Source of the DNA: Nocardia transvalensis
GTDB lineage: Bacteria > Actinomycetota > Actinomycetes > Mycobacteriales > Mycobacteriaceae
Reading direction: 5' to 3'
Assembly (NCBI RefSeq): GCF_015477765.1
Contig: NZ_JADLQQ010000011.1
Location: 124,001-188,000, forward strand
DNA: 64,000 nt
Notes under the pieces: model-generated
Told to the model about the DNA's origin: nothing
The model's database searches: none
What the model saw: the letters and a program-made list of their open reading frames with translations, nothing else
Position numbers and translations under genes: made by a program
In this document: in pieces, positions 58,626 through 64,000 of the stretch
Position numbering within the stretch: the first letter of the stretch is position 1
How the letters are laid out: each line of letters starts with the position of its first letter

Positions 58626-59042
58626 ATGACCACCACCACCGACCATCCGGCACGGATCGCCGGGCGCGCCTCACAGGCCGCCGTGCGAGCGCGCGACAAA
58701 CAGGCATGGGTGGAGCTGTTCGCCGCCGACGGGATCGTCGAGGATCCGATCGGACCGTCGGTCTTCGACCCCGAGGGCCGCGGGCATCGCGGACGGGAGG
58801 CCATCGCGGCCTTCTGGGACAGGGCGATCGCACCGACCGAATCGATCGAGTTCCTGTTCGACGACTCGTTCGCCTGCGGTAACGAGGTGGCCTTCACCGG
58901 CCGCATCCGCACGCACATGGGCGGCCATGTGATCGACGCCGAAGGCGTTTTCACCTACCGAGTCGACGAGACGGGCAAGATCGCGGCCCTGCGCGCGTTC
59001 TGGGAGACCGAGCGGGCGATGGGGACCTTGACGAAGGCCTGA
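58626..59042 (+). CDS. Ketosteroid-isomerase-like (SnoaL/NTF2 fold) protein
   Basis: A 138-residue NTF2-fold protein: AAVRARDKQAWVELFAADGIVEDPIGPS, then IEFLFDDSFACGNEVAFTGRI. The pattern VEDPIGPSVFDPEG and its place among sterol genes fit a delta-5-3-ketosteroid isomerase or a related lipid-binding protein. The proton-transfer residues cannot be fixed from sequence alone. I chose MTTTTDHP at 58626 with GGGAG ahead; the longer frame upstream has no ribosome site. Confidence 0.8.
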   Translation: MTTTTDHPARIAGRASQAAVRARDKQAWVELFAADGIVEDPIGPSVFDPEGRGHRGREAIAAFWDRAIAPTESIEFLFDDSFACGNEVAFTGRIRTHMGGHVIDAEGVFTYRVDETGKIAALRAFWETERAMGTLTKA

Positions 59043-59046
59043 AAGC

Positions 59047-59084
59047 CCGAAGGGCGGACACCCGATCGGGTGTCCGCCCTTCGG
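59047..59084. terminator. 38-bp perfect palindrome between convergent genes
   Basis: Two 19-base arms (CCGAAGGGCGGACACCCGA and its reverse complement) meet with no loop, 4 bases after the isomerase-like stop and 7 before the end of cyp125. A strong bidirectional terminator is likely. Confidence 0.85.
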
Positions 59085-59091
59085 CCGGACC

Positions 59092-60339
59092 CTACCCCTT
59101 GGTTCGATAGTCGACCGGGAACTCCTTGATGCCGTTGAGCCAGCCCGAGCGCAGGCGCTTGGGGTCGCCGAGCTTGGTGATGTCGGGCAGGTGGTCGGCG
59201 ATGGCGTTGAAGATCAGATCGATCTCCAGGCGGGCCAGATTCGCGCCGATGCAGAAGTGCGCCCCGGTGCCGCCGAAGGCCAGGTGCGGGTTGGGATCGC
59301 GCAATATGTCGAATCGGTACGGGTTTTCGAACACGTCCTCGTCGAAGTTGGCCGCGCGGTAGACCATCACCACCCGCTGCCCCTTCCTGATAGGGACCCC
59401 GCCGACCTCGACGTCCTCGAGCGCGGTGCGCTGGAACGAACTCACCGGCGTGGCCCAGCGGATGATCTCGTCGGCCGCGGTCGCGGGGCGTTCCCGCTTG
59501 TACAGCTCCCACTGGTCCGGATTGTCCAGGAACGCGATCATGCCGTGGCTGATGGCATTTCGGGTTGTCTCGTTGCCGGCCACCGCGAGCAGGATCACGA
59601 AGAAGCCGAACTCCTCCGAGGTCAGCGACTCGCCATCGATATCGGCATTGACCAACTCCGTCACGATGTCCTGGGCCGGGCTGGCCTTGCGCGCCTCGGC
59701 CATCTGGTAGGCGTAACCGAGGATCTCCATCGAGGAGGCCAGCGGGTCGACATCGATCTCCGGATCGTCGTAGCCGGTCATCTCGTTGGACCAGCGGAAC
59801 AGCTTCATCCGGTCCTCCTGCGGCACCCCGATCAACTCGGCGATCGCCTGCAGCGGCAGCTCACAGGCCACCTGGGCGACGAAGTCGCCGGACCCCTCCG
59901 CCGCGGCGGCCTCGACGATCGAGCGGGCCCGCGCCGACAGCTCCGCGCGCAGCCCGTTGATGGCGCGCGGGGTGAACCCCTTGGAGATCAGCTTGCGCAG
60001 TTTGGTGTGCTCGGGCGCGTCCTTGTTGAGCAGCACGAAGCGCTGCATCTCGATGTTCTCGCGCTCGATGTCGTCGTTGAACCGCGGGATGGCGGTGTTC
60101 TCGAAGTTGGAGAACACATCGCTGCGCCGGGAGATCTCCTTCACATCGGCGTGCCTGGTGACCACCCAGAACCCGTCGTCGTGGAAGCCGCCCACCTCCG
60201 GTGACTTGGCATTCCACCAGATCGGCGCGGTCCGCCGCAGCTCCGCGAGCTCTTCGGCCGGAACCCGCTGGGCCCACATCTCCGGATCGGTCACGTCGAA
60301 CCCCTCCGGCAGATTCGGGGCATTGCGAGTATCTACCAC
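59092..60339 (-). CDS. cyp125: Steroid C26-monooxygenase CYP125
   Basis: A 415-residue P450 that matches M. tuberculosis CYP125 (Rv3545c) throughout: NLPEGFDVTDPEMWAQRVP, APIWWNAKSPEVGGFHDDGFW, the I-helix LAVAGNETTRNAISHG, and FGGTGAHFCIGANLAR with the haem Cys. It oxidises the cholesterol side chain at C26 to start its breakdown. I chose the GTG at 60339, which has GAAGGAG 7 bases ahead; an ATG further upstream would put the operator inside the gene. It is divergent from fadA5, as in M. tuberculosis. Confidence 0.95.
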   Translation of the reverse strand: MVDTRNAPNLPEGFDVTDPEMWAQRVPAEELAELRRTAPIWWNAKSPEVGGFHDDGFWVVTRHADVKEISRRSDVFSNFENTAIPRFNDDIERENIEMQRFVLLNKDAPEHTKLRKLISKGFTPRAINGLRAELSARARSIVEAAAAEGSGDFVAQVACELPLQAIAELIGVPQEDRMKLFRWSNEMTGYDDPEIDVDPLASSMEILGYAYQMAEARKASPAQDIVTELVNADIDGESLTSEEFGFFVILLAVAGNETTRNAISHGMIAFLDNPDQWELYKRERPATAADEIIRWATPVSSFQRTALEDVEVGGVPIRKGQRVVMVYRAANFDEDVFENPYRFDILRDPNPHLAFGGTGAHFCIGANLARLEIDLIFNAIADHLPDITKLGDPKRLRSGWLNGIKEFPVDYRTKG

Positions 60340-60360
60340 CAGCTGTCTCCTTCGACCAAC

Positions 60361-60374
60361 TGAAACACGTTCTA
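60361..60374. promoter_or_regulatory. KstR-like operator 8, between cyp125 and fadA5
   Basis: TGAAACACGTTCTA fits TnnAACnnGTTnnA exactly. It is 21 bases before the cyp125 start and 99 before fadA5, so it may control both. Confidence 0.75.
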
Positions 60375-60473
60375 CCTTCATTGCAACATAGGTGGTATCT
60401 CTAGTAAAGAAGCCAAATTTGGCAAAGGACGCATCCAAAGAACTTGTTGCAGTTTTGTGCGGAAGGAACACCC

Positions 60474-61637
60474 ATGGGCACACCCGTCATCGTCGAGGCC
60501 GCTCGCACCCCGATCGGGAAGCGGGGAGGGTGGCTGGCCGGTCTGCACGCCGCCGAGATCCTCGGGGCCGCCCAGCGCGGCGTGCTCGAGCGGGCCCACC
60601 TCGATCCCGCGCTCGTCGAGCAGGTCATCGGCGGCTGCGTGACCCAGGCCGGTGAGCAGTCCAACAACGTCACCCGCACCGCCTGGCTGCATTCGGGACT
60701 GCCGTGGCAGGCGGGCGCCACCACGATCGACGCCCAATGCGGTTCGGCTCAGCAGGCCAATCACCTGATCGCCGGGCTCATCGCGGCCGGTGCCATCGAG
60801 GTCGGCATCGCCTGCGGCGTGGAGGCGATGAGCCATGTGCCGCTGGGTTCGAATGTGGGCGAGAACGCGGGGCCCCGTCGTCCGGCCAGCTGGGATATCG
60901 ACATGCCCAACCAGTTCGAGGCGGCGGAGCGAATCGCCAAGCGGCGCGGGATCACCCGCGACGACGTCGACGAATTCGGTGAGCGCTCACAGCGTCTGGC
61001 CGCGCAGGCCTGGGCGCAGGGACGGTTCGAGCGCGAGGTGCTCACCGTCACCGCGCCGCAGGTGGACAAACAGGGCAACCTCACCGGCGAAAAGCTCGAC
61101 GTCAACCGCGATCAGGGCCTGCGCGAGACCACCCGCGAGGGCCTGGCGAAGCTGAAGCCGGTGCTCGAGGGTGGTATCCACACCGCCGGGACGTCCTCGC
61201 AGATCTCCGACGGCGCGGCCGCGGTGCTGCTGATGGACGAGCAGGCCGCCGTCCGCGCGGGCCTGCGCCCGCGCGCCCGCATCATCACCCAGTGCCTGGT
61301 CGGCTCGGAGCCGGAGTTCCACCTCGACGGTCCGGTGCAGGCGACCACCCGGCTGCTGGAGCGGTCGGGCATGAGCATGTCCGATATCGACCTGTTCGAG
61401 ATCAATGAGGCTTTCGCGTCGGTGCCGCTGTCGTGGGCCTCGGTGCATCGGCCGGATCTGGACAGGGTGAACGTCAACGGGGGCGCCATCGCGCTCGGCC
61501 ACCCCGTCGGCAGCACCGGATCGCGGCTCATCACAACGGCTTTGCACGAACTGGAACGTTCGGACAAGTCGGTCGCGATGGTCCTCATGTGCGCCGGTGG
61601 CGCACTTGCGACCGGCTCGATCATCGAACGGGTCTAG
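60474..61637 (+). CDS. fadA5: Steroid acetyl-CoA acyltransferase (thiolase) FadA5
   Basis: A 387-residue thiolase matching Rv3546. Unlike Ltp3 and Ltp4 it keeps the full active site: Cys in TIDAQCGSAQQAN near residue 93, His in GGAIALGHPVGSTGS and the second Cys in LMCAGGALATG. It cleaves 3-ketoacyl-CoA steroid side chains to release acetyl-CoA. GGAAGGAA precedes the ATG at 60474. It is divergent from cyp125 around a KstR-like box. Confidence 0.95.
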   Translation: MGTPVIVEAARTPIGKRGGWLAGLHAAEILGAAQRGVLERAHLDPALVEQVIGGCVTQAGEQSNNVTRTAWLHSGLPWQAGATTIDAQCGSAQQANHLIAGLIAAGAIEVGIACGVEAMSHVPLGSNVGENAGPRRPASWDIDMPNQFEAAERIAKRRGITRDDVDEFGERSQRLAAQAWAQGRFEREVLTVTAPQVDKQGNLTGEKLDVNRDQGLRETTREGLAKLKPVLEGGIHTAGTSSQISDGAAAVLLMDEQAAVRAGLRPRARIITQCLVGSEPEFHLDGPVQATTRLLERSGMSMSDIDLFEINEAFASVPLSWASVHRPDLDRVNVNGGAIALGHPVGSTGSRLITTALHELERSDKSVAMVLMCAGGALATGSIIERV

Positions 61638-61995
61638 AACATCGGCCTTTTCGAGCGAGGTTGAACGTTCATCCTGGAAGCCGTAGAACGTGGCGTACGC
61701 CACACAAAGTACGGTACAGACAGGAAGATGAGACGTCAGCTATCTTACGGTTACCGAAGACCCGTCGTGCAAGACCCTTGCGACGGGCCAGAACCGGTCT
61801 CCGCCAGCGGTTCCCAACAACCGCTGCGGTGGCCCGCAAACGCCGCGGCCATCATCGGTCTTCGAACCGGGCGCCTGGAAGCTTCAAGGAAATCACGAAT
61901 CAGGCGTAGGTTTTCAGTTACTTAGCCGCTAATATCAATGATACGTATCCGAGATAACGACTGTTAGTACAGCGAAGGGAATTGGGCGGCTCACA
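61638..61995. other. Intergenic region between fadA5 and the EspR-like gene
   Basis: No gene. GTGGCGTACGCCAC at 61690-61703 is a perfect 14-bp palindrome. CCCGTCG(TG)CAAG-ACC-CTTGCGACGGG at 61761-61797 folds into an 11-bp stem with a two-base bulge, a possible fadA5 terminator. GATACGTATC at 61940-61949 is a 10-bp palindrome about 50 bases before the regulator gene, and the surrounding A/T-rich stretch probably holds its promoter. Confidence 0.5.
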
Positions 61996-62412
61996 ATGGC
62001 TGATTTCGCGGCGCGGCTGAACAAGCTGTTCGAAACCGTGCATCCCCCGGGGCGTAAGCCGCACACCAACGCGGAGGTCGCTGCTGCATTGACAGCAGCC
62101 GGGCATCCGATCTCGAAACCGTACCTCTCGCAGTTGCGGTCGGGACAACGGACCAACCCGTCCGACGAGACGGTGGCTGCGCTGGCGAAGTTCTTCAAGG
62201 TCAAACCGGACTACTTCTTCAACGACATCTATGCCGCCAAGATCGACCACGATCTGGAGCTTCTGTCGCAGTTGCAGGGCTATGGGCTACGTCGGCTGTC
62301 GAGTAGGGCCTTCGACCTCTCCGAAGAGTCGCAGAACCTCCTGACCTCGATGGCCGAGAAACTGCGGGCCAGCGAGGGTCTACCCGAGATTCCACCGGAC
62401 GGCACGGAATAA
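61996..62412 (+). CDS. EspR-like XRE family regulator
   Basis: A 138-residue protein resembling M. tuberculosis EspR (Rv3849): FAARLNKLFETVHPPGRKPHTNAEVAAAL and SKPYLSQLRSGQRTNPSDETVAALAKFF form the helix-turn-helix, followed by a C-terminal dimerisation region (LRRLSSRAFDLSEESQNLL). EspR-type proteins are nucleoid-like regulators that bridge distant sites. In M. tuberculosis EspR acts with PhoP on secretion genes; here the two genes share the window but lie far apart. A clear terminator follows. Confidence 0.87.
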   Translation: MADFAARLNKLFETVHPPGRKPHTNAEVAAALTAAGHPISKPYLSQLRSGQRTNPSDETVAALAKFFKVKPDYFFNDIYAAKIDHDLELLSQLQGYGLRRLSSRAFDLSEESQNLLTSMAEKLRASEGLPEIPPDGTE

Positions 62413-62427
62413 GAAGTCCCACAAGGC

Positions 62428-62468
62428 AACACAGTGCGGTGGTCTCGGAGCCGCACTGTGTTTGTTTT
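62428..62468 (+). terminator. Intrinsic terminator of the EspR-like gene
   Basis: AACACAGTGCGG and CCGCACTGTGTT pair perfectly (12 bp, 11-base loop) and are followed by TGTTTT, the only hairpin in the window with a convincing T-rich tail. It starts 15 bases after the stop. Confidence 0.85.
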
Positions 62469-62844
62469 GGGGTTGAGACCGAAGCGCAGCCCGCTTCGGT
62501 CTCAGCCATGCCCGGGCACACACCCCTAGTGTGATCTTCGACTCGATACCGAGCGGTTGGGCGAATCTCCGGCGTCTTGTGAACCCGGCGAAAAACATGC
62601 CGGGGTAAGGGTGCGGACACACGCCGGTGCGCATGCGGGGTGCAGGCCCCTAGCGCGCCGATGCGGGCTCGGTAGTCGACCGCGCCCAGGCCCGGCCGCC
62701 GCGTCTGGGTGCAAGCCCGCTGCGCGCGGAATCAGAAGCCTCCGATGAGACACTCCACCGCGCAGGTCTGGCGCTAGGGCGGTTTCGCATGCCGGTGCAC
62801 GGCCGGGCGACCGGTCGCACAGGGGCGGTAGGTACGCGGTGCGG
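62469..62844. other. 376-base region without a convincing gene
   Basis: Short reading frames overlap here but show no family pattern or ribosome site. The last part is the downstream end of the membrane-protein gene on the other strand. Confidence 0.5.
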
Positions 62845-63864
62845 TTAGCGGCCCTGGGGAGCGGCTTGGCGGTCGGGTGTGGTGTCGAAGGCTCGGGCTA
62901 TGGCTTGGACCCAGCCGCGGGGGCTCAGGCCCTCGGGGGGTGCGATCCAGCGGGCATCGACGATGACGTCGCCGAGCGGGTTGCGGGCCCAGCGGGCGAC
63001 CTGTTCGGCCCGGTCGGTCACGGCGGACGGGGGTGGGCCGGCGGCCGCCAGCTCCACCCCGCCGCCGGACTGCAGATACAGCGCGTCCATGATCTGCGCC
63101 ACGTGGTCGGAAGCCTTCAGCTGGGTGGTGGAACCGGTCTGGTCGTGCGCCACCACTTCCGGGAAGCGCTTGATCATGGTCCGGTGCAGGGTCCTGATCT
63201 GTCGCAGCAGCAGGCGGGCCCGTGCCCACAGCTCGATCACGATCCAGACCGCGCCGACGGCGATCAGCAGGCTCGCCACCTGCCAGGCGGGCCAGAACCA
63301 GCCGGGCTCCCCCGGCCGGGCCTGCTCTCGGCCGGAGGCGAGACGACGGAGGGACAGCGCGGCCAGCACGCCGACCAGGATGGTTCCCGAGGTGTAGAGC
63401 GCAATGCCGCGCCCCAGCGCGGTCCAGTCCAGATTGCGCAGGCCGGTGACCGCGATGAACACGCAGCCGAGCAGCGTCGCCGCCCAGCCGAAGATGATCG
63501 ACCAGGCCAGGGTGACGGCGATGGCGATCAGGCCGGCGGCATAGATCAGCAGCGCGATCTGCCGCAGGTTGCGCCGCGACACCACCGGCCAGGCGGCCGC
63601 GGCCACCACCGAGGTGGCCACGGCGAACAACAGCCAGGCCGCGACCATCGCTCTGTCGCCGAGGTGTTGGCCCCGAATCCCGCGGGGCGCGAGGTGGTCC
63701 AGCGCCACCCCCACCTCGGGAATGGATACCGTCGCCGCCGCGGCCACGGCCGCGACCGCCACCACGATCGCGACCCGCGCCGTGGTGGCGGGCTTCACCA
63801 GCACGCGCCCGACACGCGCACCGGCCGCCACCCACACCAGCAGGGCCGTCAACCAGAAGGTCAT
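62845..63864 (-). CDS. Multi-pass membrane protein, MAB_1171c family (DUF6545-type)
   Basis: A 339-residue protein. About seven hydrophobic segments occupy residues 1-230, then a cytoplasmic tail (ARARLLLRQIRTLHRTMIKRFPEVV and RWIAPPEGLSPRGWVQAIARAFDTTPD). This is the layout of the MAB_1171c putative transporter family of mycobacteria and nocardiae, whose function is unknown. I chose MTFWLTALL at 63864 because GGAAGGA lies ahead. It starts 16 bases after the stop of the gene cut by the window edge and is probably cotranscribed with it. Confidence 0.7.
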   Translation of the reverse strand: MTFWLTALLVWVAAGARVGRVLVKPATTARVAIVVAVAAVAAAATVSIPEVGVALDHLAPRGIRGQHLGDRAMVAAWLLFAVATSVVAAAAWPVVSRRNLRQIALLIYAAGLIAIAVTLAWSIIFGWAATLLGCVFIAVTGLRNLDWTALGRGIALYTSGTILVGVLAALSLRRLASGREQARPGEPGWFWPAWQVASLLIAVGAVWIVIELWARARLLLRQIRTLHRTMIKRFPEVVAHDQTGSTTQLKASDHVAQIMDALYLQSGGGVELAAAGPPPSAVTDRAEQVARWARNPLGDVIVDARWIAPPEGLSPRGWVQAIARAFDTTPDRQAAPQGR

Positions 63865-63880
63865 GCCGCGTCCTTCCCGG

Positions 63881-64000
63881 TCATCCCAGTGCCTCATCGA
63901 ATCGAAGGACCGAGACGCCTGCGCCCCGGTTGTTGAACACGCGCAGTCGGGTCATCAGCATGCTGGCAAAGGTCTCGGCCTCCCATTCGCACTGTTCGTC
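63881..64000 (-). CDS. C-terminal end of a probable ImmA/IrrE-like protein (runs off the window)
   Basis: The last 39 codons read CEWEAETFASMLMTRLRV and end FDEALG. The CEWEAETFA pattern resembles the helix after the metal site of ImmA/IrrE metallopeptidases, which in actinomycetes often precede MAB_1171c-family genes. The metal motif itself lies beyond the window, so the assignment is tentative. Confidence 0.45.
   Translation of the reverse strand, partial: DEQCEWEAETFASMLMTRLRVFNNRGAGVSVLRFDEALG

Noticed and set aside
59092..60483. Longer start for CYP125 upstream of 60339
   Set aside because: It would place the KstR-like box inside the coding region, and the GTG at 60339 has a good ribosome site and family-like start.

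Overview
The window is high-GC actinobacterial DNA from the order Mycobacteriales, most likely Nocardia. The evidence is the gene families present (Mce4/YrbE4, KstR-type operators, FadD19/CYP125/FadA5, PhoPR, an EspR-like regulator, an MbtH protein) and gene neighbourhoods that follow the Mycobacterium tuberculosis order. No insertion sequence, integrase, phage gene or CRISPR array was seen.

Region 1 (1-23.5 kb) is a housekeeping block in the order known around Rv0757-Rv0800 of M. tuberculosis: an M18 aminopeptidase, purQ/purS, oligopeptidase B, purB with a TetR neighbour, purD, a HIT protein and phoP/phoR. Lineage-specific pieces are set into it. One is an amidase-like protein whose catalytic Cys is replaced by Gly, next to a divergent MarR/AmiC-like pair. 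Another is a glutamate decarboxylase beside the remnant of an amino-acid antiporter. The third is a LysR/LysE export pair.

Region 2 (23.5-31.6 kb) is accessory. A likely operon runs glutamine-synthetase-like ligase, class II asparagine synthetase, group II PLP decarboxylase. A divergent cytochrome P450 follows, then tRNA-Thr(UGU), an MbtH-like protein and an alpha/beta hydrolase. It resembles a small biosynthetic cluster that makes or modifies an amine or amide; the product cannot be read from the sequence.

Region 3 (31.7-61.6 kb) is a steroid uptake and degradation locus in the order of Rv3489-Rv3523 plus Rv3545c-Rv3546. It starts with otsA, then the converging ten-gene yrbE4AB-mce4ABCDEF-mam operon, in which nearly every junction is a 4-bp overlap. 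A Rv3502c-like dehydrogenase, ferredoxin fdxD, fadE26/fadE27, fadD19, a second acyl-CoA synthetase, an F420-type oxidoreductase, a double DUF35 protein, ltp4, ltp3, a ketosteroid-isomerase-like protein, and divergent cyp125/fadA5 follow. Eight 14-bp sites close to the KstR consensus TnnAACnnGTTnnA lie at the promoters, so the locus is probably one KstR regulon for import and side-chain degradation of cholesterol and 24-branched sterols. A Doc toxin-antitoxin pair, a P-loop protein, a VOC protein and an ECF sigma factor sit between fadE27 and fadD19.

Region 4 (61.6-64 kb) holds an EspR-like regulator with a clear intrinsic terminator, then, on the other strand, a multi-pass membrane protein of the MAB_1171c type preceded by the end of a probable ImmA/IrrE-like gene.

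Features most worth a second look are the inactive amidase/AmiC/MarR set, the biosynthetic island, the hairpin over the phoP ribosome-binding site, the 24-codon reading frame linking ltp4 to ltp3, the DUF35 protein without zinc cysteines, and the covarying 3'-end hairpins around the sigma factor gene.
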